A DNA stretch of 54,078 nucleotides from DASYYE01 sp035946955 (lineage in GTDB: Bacteria; Actinomycetota; Actinomycetes; Streptosporangiales; Streptosporangiaceae). Position numbers and translations under genes: made by a program. The stretch is from contig DASYYE010000582.1 in the NCBI GenBank assembly GCA_035946955.1, positions 1-54,078 on the forward strand, in the 5' to 3' direction. Shown piece by piece: positions 42,682 through 52,391 of this stretch. Under the pieces are notes generated by a model. It had not been told where the DNA came from. It was given only the letters and a program-made list of their open reading frames with translations, and searched no databases. Position 1 is the stretch's first letter. Each line of letters starts with the position of its first letter.

Positions 42682-44070
42682 ATGGACGCTCAGGGCAGGC
42701 AGGGCCGGGTGGTGATCGTGGGCGGCGGGTTCGCAGGGCTGTTCGCCGCCAGGGCGCTACGCGATAGCCCGCTCTCGGTCACGCTTATCGACCAGACGGC
42801 CCAGCACGTGTTTCAGCCGCTGTTGTACCAGTGCGCGACCGGCATCCTGTCCGAGGGGCAGATCACCGCGCCGCTGCGGCGGCTGCTCCGAAAGCACCCC
42901 AACCTGCGGTGCATCACGGCCGAGGCGGTCGACGTGGACGCAGGCCGGCGGCGCGTTGTGTCCCGGCGGCCGGGTGGGGACACGATCGAGGTGCCCTACG
43001 ACCACCTGATCGCCGCCGCGGGGGTCCGGCAGTCCTACTTCGGGCATGACGAATTCGCCCAGTGGGCGCCCGGTATGAAGACGATCTCCGATGTGCTGAC
43101 GATACGGCGGCGGGTCTTCGGCGCGTTCGAGATGGCCGAGACCGCCGATGACCCGGCCGATCAGCGCCGCTGGCTGACGTTCGCGCTGGTCGGCGCCGGC
43201 CCGACCGGGGTGGAGCTGGCGGGTCAGATCCGCGAGTTGGCCACCAAGACCCTGCGCGACGAATACCGGAGGGTGGAACCGGAGGACGCCCGGGTGATGC
43301 TGTTCGACGGCGGGCCCGCGCCGCTGGCCACCTTCGGCAACAAGCTGTCCCGCAAGGCCGCCGACGCGCTGCGCACTCTGGGTGTCGAGCTGCACATGGG
43401 CTCGATCGTGACCAGCGTGGACGGAAACGGGCTGGACGTCCGCGATCAGCAGGGCGGGCAGACGCATTACGACGCGGGTACCGTGCTATGGACCGCCGGC
43501 GTGGAGGCCCCTCCGTTCGCGGAGGCGCTGGCCCGCACCACGGGCGCGGAACGTGACCGCGCTGGCCGCATCATCGTCCGGGACAACCTCACGGTCAGCG
43601 GGCATCCGGAGATCTCGGTAGCGGGGGACATGATGAGCTTGCGCAAACTCCCCGGCGTCGCCGAGGTAGCCATGCAATCGGGACACTACGCGGGCCAGAG
43701 AGTCAGGCGTGAACTCACCGGCGCAGGCGAGACCAAGCCGTTCCGCTACTACGACCTCGGCTCAGCCGCCTACATCTCGCGGGGCCAGGCCGTCGTCTCA
43801 GCCGGCCCGCTGCGCGCCGACGGCTTCCCCGGCTGGGCGGCCTGGCTGTTCATCCACATCGCGTTCCTGACCGGCTACCGCAACCGGGTCGGCGCGATCC
43901 TCACCTGGTGGCTGGCGTTCACGCGCGATATCCGCCGCGAGCGCACCTACGTCACCCGGCAGATCGGCCGGCTACGCGACGTGTATCAGCCGGAGCCGGT
44001 GGCGGCGCCCCAGCCGGCGCGTCAGAGCAGCGTCACCGACTCACCCGCAGCTCCCCGGCCGCAGGCCTGA
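42682..44070 (+). CDS. ndh: Type II NADH dehydrogenase
   Basis: The 462 residues have the FAD motif RVVIVGGGFAGLFAARAL, the NADH motif LTFALVGAGPTGVELAGQIR, TVLWTAGVEA and ISVAGDMMSL. A C-terminal amphipathic/membrane segment (WAAWLFIHIAFLTGYRNRVG) attaches it to the membrane. The enzyme passes electrons from NADH to menaquinone without pumping. It begins 30 bp after the zwf-like gene and precedes cydD by 15 bp, so it probably supplies quinol to the bd oxidase encoded upstream. Confidence 0.93.
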   Translation: MDAQGRQGRVVIVGGGFAGLFAARALRDSPLSVTLIDQTAQHVFQPLLYQCATGILSEGQITAPLRRLLRKHPNLRCITAEAVDVDAGRRRVVSRRPGGDTIEVPYDHLIAAAGVRQSYFGHDEFAQWAPGMKTISDVLTIRRRVFGAFEMAETADDPADQRRWLTFALVGAGPTGVELAGQIRELATKTLRDEYRRVEPEDARVMLFDGGPAPLATFGNKLSRKAADALRTLGVELHMGSIVTSVDGNGLDVRDQQGGQTHYDAGTVLWTAGVEAPPFAEALARTTGAERDRAGRIIVRDNLTVSGHPEISVAGDMMSLRKLPGVAEVAMQSGHYAGQRVRRELTGAGETKPFRYYDLGSAAYISRGQAVVSAGPLRADGFPGWAAWLFIHIAFLTGYRNRVGAILTWWLAFTRDIRRERTYVTRQIGRLRDVYQPEPVAAPQPARQSSVTDSPAAPRPQA

Positions 44071-44085
44071 GCAGACACGCGCCCT

Positions 44086-45918
44086 GTGCGGAAGGCCGGC
44101 CCGGACAGAACCCCAGCCACCCGGCTGCCACCCGAGGCGGCCAGCCCGGCACCGGCGCGCGGCAGGACGGCCGGAGCACCGGTTGACCTGCGCCTGCTGC
44201 GACATGCCGCCGCTGCCCGGCGCTGGCTGGCACTCACCGCCGCTCTCGGGCTGACCACGACCGGGCTTGTCCTGGCCCAGGCCTGCCTGCTGGCGCGAGC
44301 CCTGGCGGGCGCCGCGCGGGGCACCGGCCTGGCCCCCTTGTCGGGGACCATCATCACCTTGCTGGTGGTGCTGATCGGGCGCGCAGCCGCTATCCACGGC
44401 GGCGAGACCGCGGCCCTGCGTGCCGCAGCACAGGTGAAGTCACGGCTGCGCCGCCGCCTCACCGAACAGGCCCTGCGGCTCGGGCCGGCATGGCTGTCGG
44501 GCCAGCGGGCGGGCGAGGTCACCACTGTGAGCACGCGCGGCCTGGACGCGCTGGATGCCTACTTCGCCCGGTACCTGCCGCAACTCCTGTTCGCCTGCGT
44601 CGTCCCGCTCGCGGTCCTGGTCACTGTCACTGCCGCCGACTGGATATCCGGCCTGATCATCGCGGCCACGCTGCCACTGATCCCGGTCTTCGCCACGCTG
44701 GTCGGCCGGTACAGCGCCGAACATGCCCAGCGGCAGTGGCGGCTGCTGGCCAGGCTTGGCGGCCATTTCCTCGACGTGGCCGAGGGCCTGCCCACGCTGA
44801 AAGTGTTCGGCCGGGCCAGCGCCCAGGCCGATGTGATCAAGACGGTGACTGGCCAGCACCGCGCCGCGACGATGGCGGCGCTGCGGATCGCGTTCTTGTC
44901 GGCGCTGGTCCTGGAACTTGCCGCGGCGCTTGCCACCGCCCTGGTGGCGGTCGAGGTCGGGCTGCGGCTGCTGGCCGGTCACCTCAGCTACCAGACCGCG
45001 CTGCTGGTGCTGTTGCTGACACCAGAGGCCTACCTGCCATTGCGCGGCCTCGGCGCACAGTTCCACGCCAGCGCCGAGGGAACGGCAGCAGCGAGCCGCG
45101 TGTTCGAGATCCTCGACCTGCCAGCCTCCCGGGCCAGGACCGCGGACCCGTCAGGCCCGGGACCATCGGCGAACGGGCACGCCGCACGGCACGACCCAGA
45201 CCTGCGCGAGACGACCATTGCCCTGAACGCGGTCACGCTGGCCTATCCAGGACGCGAGCGGCCCGCGCTCAGCGGGGTCACCCTCACCATCAGCCCCGGC
45301 GAGCGGATCGTGCTCAGCGGTCCGAGCGGTGCGGGCAAGAGCTCGCTGCTCAGCCTCCTGCTGCGGTTCACCGTGCCAACCTCCGGCCAGATCACGGCCG
45401 ACGGCGCCGATCTGGCGGCGGTCCCGGTCAGCCGCTGGCGACGGCAGATCGCCTGGGTGCCGCAAAGCCCGTACTTGTTCGCCGGCACCGTGGCGGAGAA
45501 CATCATGCTCGGGGAGCCGGGTGCGGCACCTGACGCCATCGCGAGGGCGGCAAGGCTGGCGGGAGCCGACGAGTTCGTCGCCACGCTGCCCGGTGGGCTG
45601 GACGCCCGGCTCAACGAGCGCGGGCTCAATCTCTCGGCAGGCCAGCGGCAGCGGCTCGGCCTGGCCCGCGCCTTCCTACGGGACGCCCCGCTGGTGCTCC
45701 TGGACGAGCCCGTAGCCCACCTGGACCCCGTCAGTGCGCGGCAGATCCTGACCACCATTGAGGCCGTCACGGCCGGGCGGACGGTGCTGGTGGCCAGCCA
45801 CCGCGAACGGCTCCCGGTCGGTGCCAGCAAGGTCCTCTGCCTCGACCACGGCCGAGTCGCCGTGCGCCCGGTCATGATAGCGGGCGACGAGCCGGACCGG
45901 CAGGCGGCCGGCCGGTGA
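44086..45918 (+). CDS. cydD: CydD, thiol/heme-related ABC exporter subunit
   Basis: The 610 residues combine six membrane helices with an ATPase domain: Walker A LSGPSGAGKSSLLSLLL, Q-loop WVPQSPYLFAGTVAEN, signature LNLSAGQRQRLGLARAFL and Walker B PLVLLDEPVAHLD. With CydC it forms the heterodimeric exporter needed for cytochrome bd assembly. GTG 44086 is the first start; a later one is possible because the first 35 residues are Pro/Ala-rich. It overlaps cydC by 4 bp. Confidence 0.94.
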   Translation: MRKAGPDRTPATRLPPEAASPAPARGRTAGAPVDLRLLRHAAAARRWLALTAALGLTTTGLVLAQACLLARALAGAARGTGLAPLSGTIITLLVVLIGRAAAIHGGETAALRAAAQVKSRLRRRLTEQALRLGPAWLSGQRAGEVTTVSTRGLDALDAYFARYLPQLLFACVVPLAVLVTVTAADWISGLIIAATLPLIPVFATLVGRYSAEHAQRQWRLLARLGGHFLDVAEGLPTLKVFGRASAQADVIKTVTGQHRAATMAALRIAFLSALVLELAAALATALVAVEVGLRLLAGHLSYQTALLVLLLTPEAYLPLRGLGAQFHASAEGTAAASRVFEILDLPASRARTADPSGPGPSANGHAARHDPDLRETTIALNAVTLAYPGRERPALSGVTLTISPGERIVLSGPSGAGKSSLLSLLLRFTVPTSGQITADGADLAAVPVSRWRRQIAWVPQSPYLFAGTVAENIMLGEPGAAPDAIARAARLAGADEFVATLPGGLDARLNERGLNLSAGQRQRLGLARAFLRDAPLVLLDEPVAHLDPVSARQILTTIEAVTAGRTVLVASHRERLPVGASKVLCLDHGRVAVRPVMIAGDEPDRQAAGR

Positions 45919-47744
45919 CCCCACTGCAGCCCAGCACCACCACCCGCGGTTCAGTGCCTCCGCCGGCGGCCGCCGGCCAGCAGTGCCCCCGAACGGCCTT
46001 GCGCCGGGTCCGCGCCGACCCGCTGCTACGGCTGCTGCGGCTGGCTCGCCCGCTGCGCGCCCGGCTGCTGCTGGCCGTGGCCGCCGGGGCCGCCGCAACC
46101 GGCTGTGGCGTGGCGCTGCTGGCAGTCTCCGGCTTCCTGCTCGCCCGCGCTTCCCAGCATCCGGACATCGTCGCCATCACCGCGGCGGTGGTCGCCGTGC
46201 GGGCGTTCAGCGTCGGCCGGGGGGTGTTCCGCTACGCCGAGCGACTGATCTCACACGACGCGGCATTCCGGGTGCTGGCCGACATCCGGGTCTCGATCTA
46301 CCGGCGGCTGGCGCGGCTAGCCCCCGCTGGCCTGGGCGCTTTCCGTTCGGGTGACCTGCTGGCCCGGCTCATCTCCGACGTCGACGCCACCCAGGACCTG
46401 TTCATCCGGGGCCTCGCCCCGCCTGCCACCGCCGCACTCGTGGGCGCCGCGGCAGTGACCGTCTGCCTGCTGGTCCTCGCCCCGGCAGCCGGCGTGCTCG
46501 CCACGGGGCTGGTCCTGGCCGGGACAGCCGTGCCAGGCTTGGCCTCAGCCGCAGGCCGCCGGTCTCGGCGGCGGGCCGGCCCGGTGCGCGGCGATCTGGC
46601 CGCCATCACCGCGAACCTGCTGAGCGGCGCCGCTGACCTGCACGCGTTCGGCGCCGAGGACGCGGGCCTGGCCCACGTGGACGCGGCCGACGCCGAACTC
46701 GCCTCGCTAGACCGCAGGTCCGCGGGGGCCGCTGGCATGGGTGCCGGGCTGACCTCGCTCGTCTCCGGCCTGACCCTGTGGGGCGTGCTGGTCCTCGGCG
46801 TCGCGGCCGTCGGATCCGGCACCCTCACCCGGGTGCCACTGGCGGTACTGACCCTCACCGCACTGGCCGCATTCGAGGCGGTCAGCCCTCTCCCAGCCGC
46901 AGCGCTGCAACTCGGTCTCGCGCGCACCTCGGCGCGGCGGGTCTGCACCGTCGTCGACGCACCCGATCCGGTGCCCGAACCGGCCACGCCACGGCCTCTG
47001 CCGACCGGGCCAGTGCGGGTAGAGGTGCGCGACGCGCGGGTGCGCTACGCGACGGACGGTCCCCTCGCGCTTGACGGCGTGGACCTCGACCTAACGCCTG
47101 GCCGGCGCGTCGCTCTGGTGGGGCCCAGCGGGGCTGGGAAGTCCACGGTGGCCGCGGTGTTGCTGCGGTTCTGCGACCTGGCCGGCGGTACCGCCATTCT
47201 CAACGGGCATGACTTGTCCAGCTACGCCACTGACGACGTGCGCACTCTGATCGGCGGCTGCCCACAGGACACGTACATCTTCGACGCGACCATCAGGGAC
47301 AACCTCCGCCTGGCCAAGCCCGGCGCCAGCGACGATGACCTCGCTGACGCAGCGGCGCGGGCCCGGCTGCTGACCTGGGTCCGGGCGCTCCCCTACGGCT
47401 TCGCGACGCGGGTCGGCGCGCACGGCGCGGCCATCTCGGGCGGCCAGCGGCAGCGGATCGCCCTGGCCAGGGCGCTGCTCGCCGACCCGGCGGTGCTGGT
47501 CCTCGACGAGCCCACGGCCGGGCTCGAGCAGGAGACCTGCCAGGCGCTGACCTCCGACCTGCTCGCCGCCACCGCCAACCGCAGCACGCTGCTGATCACC
47601 CACGAACTGGACGGGCTTGACCAGGTCGACGAGATCGTGGTGCTCGACCGCGGCAAAGTGGTCCAGCGCGGCACCCACCGGAAGCTGCTCGGTTCCTGCG
47701 GCCCGTACCGGCGGATGCACGACGGCGGATGGGCGGCCAGGTAG
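45915..47744 (+). CDS. cydC: CydC, thiol/heme-related ABC exporter subunit
   Basis: The 609 residues start at GTG 45915 within the cydD stop. Membrane part, then Walker A LVGPSGAGKSTVAAVLL, Q-loop GGCPQDTYIFDATIRDN, signature AAISGGQRQRIALARALL and Walker B AVLVLDEPTAGLEQE. CydDC exports cysteine/glutathione-type thiols and binds heme in E. coli, and is required to make the bd oxidase. It closes the respiratory block; about 300 bp without genes follow before the convergent afsR-like gene. Confidence 0.94.
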   Translation: MTPLQPSTTTRGSVPPPAAAGQQCPRTALRRVRADPLLRLLRLARPLRARLLLAVAAGAAATGCGVALLAVSGFLLARASQHPDIVAITAAVVAVRAFSVGRGVFRYAERLISHDAAFRVLADIRVSIYRRLARLAPAGLGAFRSGDLLARLISDVDATQDLFIRGLAPPATAALVGAAAVTVCLLVLAPAAGVLATGLVLAGTAVPGLASAAGRRSRRRAGPVRGDLAAITANLLSGAADLHAFGAEDAGLAHVDAADAELASLDRRSAGAAGMGAGLTSLVSGLTLWGVLVLGVAAVGSGTLTRVPLAVLTLTALAAFEAVSPLPAAALQLGLARTSARRVCTVVDAPDPVPEPATPRPLPTGPVRVEVRDARVRYATDGPLALDGVDLDLTPGRRVALVGPSGAGKSTVAAVLLRFCDLAGGTAILNGHDLSSYATDDVRTLIGGCPQDTYIFDATIRDNLRLAKPGASDDDLADAAARARLLTWVRALPYGFATRVGAHGAAISGGQRQRIALARALLADPAVLVLDEPTAGLEQETCQALTSDLLAATANRSTLLITHELDGLDQVDEIVVLDRGKVVQRGTHRKLLGSCGPYRRMHDGGWAAR

Positions 47745-48040
47745 CCGTCATTGATGCCTGCCAGGCCAAGACTGGGAACTTGCTCCGGCAGTCCATCCAA
47801 ACCGATCGACAACCGAAGGGCCTGGCACAATGCCACTCAGACCGGTGAGGATCAGGCCACTAACCGCAGGCATGGCCGCAAACGTTTCGTTATCGACCTG
47901 AGTCTCATGTGGTCCCCTAGCGGGCGCCTCTGTACCACTGCCGTTCAGCGGGCATCGTTTTCGTTAGTCTGCGGCTGTCGTGTCCAGCCGATGTCCAGCC
48001 GATGCTGGACGTTGGTGGTCAAGCCACCAGCGAGCCGCTG
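47745..48040. other. Convergent intergenic region
   Basis: No gene is evident between cydC and the SARP gene, which converge. The only structure I see is the GTCCAGC hairpin listed next, beside a partial tandem TGTCCAGCCGA. Confidence 0.4.
47993..48010 (-). terminator. Possible terminator hairpin after the SARP gene
   Basis: GTCCAGC-CGAT-GCTGGAC is a perfect 7-bp stem with a 4-nt loop, 31 bp beyond the SARP stop. There is no T-run on either side, so it would be a non-canonical terminator or a structural element shared by the convergent genes. Confidence 0.35.
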
Positions 48041-51000
48041 TCATGCGTCCCGCCCTTCGCAGGGAGACTGATTCGCGTTCTCCGGTTCCAGGGCGGTGAG
48101 GTCGGCGAGTACGGCCCGGGCCTCGGCTGCGCCGATCCGCTGGAATATCTCCTGTGCCTGCCGCAGCAAGCTCCGGGCCTGGGCGGTGTGGCTGGTGGTG
48201 GTCGCGCAGCGGCCCAGCCCGGCCAGCGCGTGGGCCTCGTCCCAGGGGCTGGCGATGGCGCGGGCCAGTTCCAGGGCCTGCTGGTGACATTCCTGTGCCC
48301 GTGTGAGGTCACCACTGGCCAGGTGCAGTGTCCCTCTCTCATTGAGCGACTCGACCTCACCGCCTCGGTCGCCGAGGTCGCGGTAGATCTCGAGGGCTGC
48401 GTCGAGGTTGCGGGCCGCGGCGGAGTATTCCCCTATGTACCGCTGGAGGATTCCGAGGAAGGTGAGTGCCAGGGCCTCGGCACGCCGGTCGCCGAGGTCG
48501 CGGTAGATCTCGAGGGCTGCCTCGAGGTTTTGGGCTGCGGCGGGATAGTCACCGGTCTGTCGCCGAACGTCGCCGAGGTGGGTGAGGGCGTGGGCCTGGC
48601 CGCGCCGGTCGCCGAGGTCGCGGCTGATGCTCAGGGCAGCCTCGAGGCTTTGGGCCGCGCCCAGGTGGTCGCCCATGAGCCGCTGCAGGTCGCCGAGGTA
48701 GGTGAGGGCATGGGCCTGGCCGAGCTGGTCGCCGAGGTCGCGGTAGGTTCCCAGGGCCTGTTCAAGGGCCTGGACTCCGCCCGGGTAGTCGCCCATCAAC
48801 TGCCGTACGTCCCCGAGGTAGGTGAGGGCATGGGCCTGGCCGCGCCGGTCGCCGAGGTCGCGGTAGGTTCCCAGGGCCTGTTCAATGGCCTGGACCGCGG
48901 CCGGGTAGTCGCCCATCAGCCACCACACGTCCCCGAGGTAGGTGAGGGCGTTGGCTTGGCCGAGGCGGTCGCCGATGCCGCGGTAGGTGTCCAGGGCCTG
49001 TTCGAGGCTTTGGGCCGCGGCCGGGTGGTCGCCCATGAGCCGCTGCAGGTCGCCGAGGTTGGTGAGGGCGTTGGCTTCGCTGAGCCGGTCGCCGAGGCGG
49101 CGTGCAGCCTGGATGGCGGTGGTGTGGCGGGTGATCGCTTCCGTCCAGGGGCCGTCGCGCACCAAGAGCCCGGCAAGGGCGGCGGTGAGGGCGGTCACCC
49201 GGGTGTCCTGGCCGGTGGCGTGGTCGAGGCAGGCCACTAGGCTGGCGCGCTCAGCGCGGGCCCAGGCCAGCGCCTGCCCGGCGTTCTCCAGGTCCGGGGC
49301 CGCAGGCGGCGGTGCCGTAGCGGTAGGGGCGGGGCCGGGGCGGGTCAGGCGGGCCAGGTGGGCATCGGCGCGGCCGGCGGTGTGCTGGTAGTAGTCCAGC
49401 AGCCGCTCCAGTGCCCGCTGGGCCTCGGCGGGTGTGGCGCCGGCCTGGTCGCGGGCGTAGCGGCGCAGCAGGTCATGCATGCCGTAGCGGCGGTGGCCGG
49501 TCTCGGTCAGCAGCCCTTCGCCGTGCAGCCTGTCCAGTAGCCTCGCGGCCTCCGTCACGCTGGTCTCCGCCAGTGCCGCAGCCGCATACATGTCATGCGT
49601 GACACCCGGGTGTGCGCCCAGCAGCCGGAACAGCCACTGCTGGGCGGGGTCAAGGTGGCGGTAGGACACCTCGAACGCGGCCGCGACGCTGTCGTCCTCC
49701 GCGGTCAGGGCCAGCAGGCCCGCCCGGGTTTCGGCGGCCAGGTCAGCCAGTGTCCAGGCTGGGTGCCGGGCGGACACGCGGGCCAGCAGCGAGACGGCCA
49801 GCGGCAGGAACCCCGCCAGCCGCACCACCTCCGCGACCTCACCTGGGCTGCCAGCGGCGCGCGGGGCCAGCCGGATGAACATCTCTATCGCCTGCTGCGG
49901 CGGCAGGCCATCCAGCACCAGTGGCGCCACAGTGCCCGGAAGGTCGCCTAAGTGGCGGCGGCTGGTCACCAGCACCAGGCAGCCTTCGCTGCCAGGCAGC
50001 AGCGGGGTGACCTGGCCACTGCTGGCTGCGTTGTCCAGGACCAGGAGGGCCCGCTGCCCGGCCATCCGGTCCCGCCACAACGCGGCCCGCCCGTCCAGGT
50101 CGGCGGGCAGTTGCCGGGGGTCGACACCGCAAGCGCCCAGCAGTCCGGCGAGTGCGTCCTCCGGCCGTACTGGTTCGCGTCCCGGCGTGTGGGCGTGCAA
50201 GTCGATGAACAGTTGCCGGGCGGGGAACTCCGCCCGCAGCCGGTGCGCGGCGTGCACGGCCAGCGTGGTCTTGCCTATCCCCGGCATCCCGGCGAACGCG
50301 TGGATTGCCACCACTCCGCCGGCCCGGGCCGTGTCGGTCACCGCCGTGGTGATCCAGTCCAGTTCGGTGTCCCGGCCGGTGAAAGCCGCCGAGTCCGGCG
50401 GCAGCGAGTACCGCACCTCCAGTGGGGAGGGCGGCGGTGCCGGCTGGCCGGTCAAGGCCGCTCCTGGGAGCCGGCCGCCGGCCGCCTGGAGCCTGTCGCC
50501 GGCCAGTACCTGCTGGTGGAGTTCCCGCAGTCCGGGGCCTGGCTCGATGCCGAGTTCCCCGACGAGGTGGGCACGCAGTTGCTGGTAGGCCGCCAGTGCT
50601 GCGGCCTGCTGACCAGTCCGGTAGAGCGTGGTCATCAGCAGTTCCCACAGCCGCTCCCGCAGCGGGTACTCGCCTACCAGCAGACGCAACCTGGCCACCA
50701 GCGCCACGTCGTGCCCCAGGGCGATCCCTGCCTCGGCGCGGGCTTCTTCGGCCACCAGCCGCCGCTCGGCCAGCCCGGCCAGTTCAGTCTCAGTCTGGGG
50801 GTCGAGACTGACGTCCTGGGCGGGCTGGCCACGCCACAACCCCAGGGCTTCATCCAGCAGCACTACCGCCGCGCCAGCAGCACCCTCGGCCAGCGCTTGG
50901 CACCCCCGCTCGGCCAGGTCGCCGAAGGCGAGCAGGTCCAGATCGCCAGGTGCGGCCTCTATCCGGTAGCTGCCGCCCAGCGGTTCGAGCCGCGGCAGGC

Positions 51001-51238
51001 CGCCCCGCCGGGTCAGGCCGAGTTCCTGGCGCAAGGCCGACAGGTAGGTGCGCAGCACACCATCCGCGGACCGCGGCGGCTGCGCTGGCCACAGTGCGGC
51101 CATCAGCCGCTCCCGGCTGACCGGTCGGCCCGTGTTCAACAACAGCACCGCCAGCAGGGCACGTGGCTTGGCCGCCAGCGGCACGAGATCACCGTTGTCG
51201 GCCCGTGCCTCGACCGGGCCCAGCACACGAAACCTCAC
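48041..51238 (-). CDS. AfsR-like SARP regulator with NB-ARC ATPase and TPR repeats
   Basis: From GTG 51238 (GGGAAGG upstream; GTG 51259 also possible) the protein has about 1065 residues. Order: winged-helix DNA-binding domain (VRFRVLGPVEARADNGDLVP, RLMAALWPAQPPRSADG), bacterial transcriptional activation domain (to about 260), NB-ARC with P-loop GMPGIGKTTLA near residue 315 and Walker B ALLVLDNA, then eight or so TPR units of exactly 40 residues. It is the classic SARP-STAND architecture that activates secondary metabolism by binding 11-bp-spaced heptamers. It is not adjacent to the biosynthetic operon, so control of it is speculative. Confidence 0.92.
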   Translation of the reverse strand: MRFRVLGPVEARADNGDLVPLAAKPRALLAVLLLNTGRPVSRERLMAALWPAQPPRSADGVLRTYLSALRQELGLTRRGGLPRLEPLGGSYRIEAAPGDLDLLAFGDLAERGCQALAEGAAGAAVVLLDEALGLWRGQPAQDVSLDPQTETELAGLAERRLVAEEARAEAGIALGHDVALVARLRLLVGEYPLRERLWELLMTTLYRTGQQAAALAAYQQLRAHLVGELGIEPGPGLRELHQQVLAGDRLQAAGGRLPGAALTGQPAPPPSPLEVRYSLPPDSAAFTGRDTELDWITTAVTDTARAGGVVAIHAFAGMPGIGKTTLAVHAAHRLRAEFPARQLFIDLHAHTPGREPVRPEDALAGLLGACGVDPRQLPADLDGRAALWRDRMAGQRALLVLDNAASSGQVTPLLPGSEGCLVLVTSRRHLGDLPGTVAPLVLDGLPPQQAIEMFIRLAPRAAGSPGEVAEVVRLAGFLPLAVSLLARVSARHPAWTLADLAAETRAGLLALTAEDDSVAAAFEVSYRHLDPAQQWLFRLLGAHPGVTHDMYAAAALAETSVTEAARLLDRLHGEGLLTETGHRRYGMHDLLRRYARDQAGATPAEAQRALERLLDYYQHTAGRADAHLARLTRPGPAPTATAPPPAAPDLENAGQALAWARAERASLVACLDHATGQDTRVTALTAALAGLLVRDGPWTEAITRHTTAIQAARRLGDRLSEANALTNLGDLQRLMGDHPAAAQSLEQALDTYRGIGDRLGQANALTYLGDVWWLMGDYPAAVQAIEQALGTYRDLGDRRGQAHALTYLGDVRQLMGDYPGGVQALEQALGTYRDLGDQLGQAHALTYLGDLQRLMGDHLGAAQSLEAALSISRDLGDRRGQAHALTHLGDVRRQTGDYPAAAQNLEAALEIYRDLGDRRAEALALTFLGILQRYIGEYSAAARNLDAALEIYRDLGDRGGEVESLNERGTLHLASGDLTRAQECHQQALELARAIASPWDEAHALAGLGRCATTTSHTAQARSLLRQAQEIFQRIGAAEARAVLADLTALEPENANQSPCEGRDA
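48361..49120. repeat. 120-bp tandem units coding TPRs
   Basis: The sequence repeats with an exact 120-bp period (GTCGCCGAGGTCGCGGTAG recurs at the same register in successive units), about six full copies. The units starting near 48721 and 48841 are nearly identical at DNA level, which points to recent duplication or gene conversion inside the TPR domain. Copy number could vary between strains. Confidence 0.85.
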
Positions 51239-51575
51239 CTGACCAGCCTTCCCGCTCACCAGGCTGCACTGCCGCCCCGATGCACCTGAGCCAGCCTAAG
51301 CATCGAGGCACCACGAATGTCATATTCCCCACGTGCGGGACCATTTGTGCCACCTCACGTTGGCCACTGGCAGTTTCGCGGTGCAGACCATCTGGGGCAA
51401 CGGCGGCAACAACGGTCAAGGCGGCTGCGAAGCCAGCCACCCGATCGTGACCATCCCCTGACAGGCCCCCCACCCGACCAGAGCCGTATGTTCTGGGCAT
51501 GGAAGGTGAGCGGGATGCTGGGCGTTCAGGGCTAATTACAACGGGGATCCGATCGGTGAGAAGAGTGGTGGTGAG
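51239..51575. other. Divergent intergenic region before the SARP and two-TM genes
   Basis: About 337 bp hold both promoters. I see no repeat array or obvious operator, and no small gene with convincing codon usage. Confidence 0.4.
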
Positions 51576-52346
51576 GTGAACCTGCTGCGCCGACTGGTGG
51601 CAGACATCCGCCGCGGTGAGAACATCGACGCCTATGTCACCGTCGTGGCAGCCATCGTGCTGGCAGTGCTCAACATCATTGACGTCTTGCCGACCTCCCG
51701 GCTCTCCGGAGTAATCCTGGCGGTTCTGGCGCTGCTGGCAGTCGGGACGCTGGTGACCCGCTCCCGGCTGGAAGCCATGACAGAGCGCGCCAAGGCGGGT
51801 TTGCCGCACTTCTCCGCCAGGTGGGGAGCGGACCACCAGGCGGCACTCGATGACGAGGGTGACCTGTACCTGCAGGGGGTTTCCCTGACCACCACGATCA
51901 TGGAAAACCTCCACTCGCTGGAGCGCCGGCTCCGCCTCGGCCGAACCGTACGGGTGCTGCTGATCCGGCCAGAATCCCCCGGCGCGCACCTCGCCGAGGA
52001 CCGGCTCAGGATCCCCGCCGACCACGGCCGCCGCACCTACTGGACGCAGTCCACTCTCGACCATCTGGCGAGACTCGCCGCTGGCGCCGGTGACCGTCTG
52101 CAGGTCCGGCTCACTGAGCAGGAACTCAGCTTCGGCGCGGCAGTTGTCAATCCTGGTACGTCACGGGCCGCGATGTACGTGCAGTACTACGCCTACCGCG
52201 GCACGAAGTGGGACGGGATGCGGCTGCTCATCAAACCGTCGGACGAGCAGTGGTACGACTACCACCTCGCTCAAATCGACGAGCTATGGACCAGCGCCAC
52301 CGCGTGGACCCCACCGCAACCGCCGTCACCCACACCCACGCCGTGA
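51576..52346 (+). CDS. Two-TM membrane protein of unknown function
   Basis: GTG 51576 gives 256 residues. Two transmembrane helices near the N-terminus (VTVVAAIVLAVLNIIDVLPT; LSGVILAVLALLAVGTLV) precede a soluble cytoplasmic domain of about 180 residues (RTVRVLLIRPESPGAHLAED, SFGAAVVNPGTSRAAMYVQY) and a Pro/Thr tail. The soluble part has the feel of a phospholipase-D-like or sensor domain but lacks an HKD motif. No partner gene is adjacent on the same strand. Confidence 0.7.
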   Translation: MNLLRRLVADIRRGENIDAYVTVVAAIVLAVLNIIDVLPTSRLSGVILAVLALLAVGTLVTRSRLEAMTERAKAGLPHFSARWGADHQAALDDEGDLYLQGVSLTTTIMENLHSLERRLRLGRTVRVLLIRPESPGAHLAEDRLRIPADHGRRTYWTQSTLDHLARLAAGAGDRLQVRLTEQELSFGAAVVNPGTSRAAMYVQYYAYRGTKWDGMRLLIKPSDEQWYDYHLAQIDELWTSATAWTPPQPPSPTPTP

Positions 52347-52391
52347 ACGGCCCGGCTGCAGGCGAACGAGATGCTGTTAGACCCTCTCCGG

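Noticed and set aside
48361..49120. Regular 120-bp repeats considered as a CRISPR or satellite array
   Set aside because: There are no unique spacers, and the repeats translate into canonical 40-residue TPRs.
49952..51289. 445-residue open frame on the plus strand
   Set aside because: Antisense to the SARP regulator, whose domains are clearly on the minus strand.
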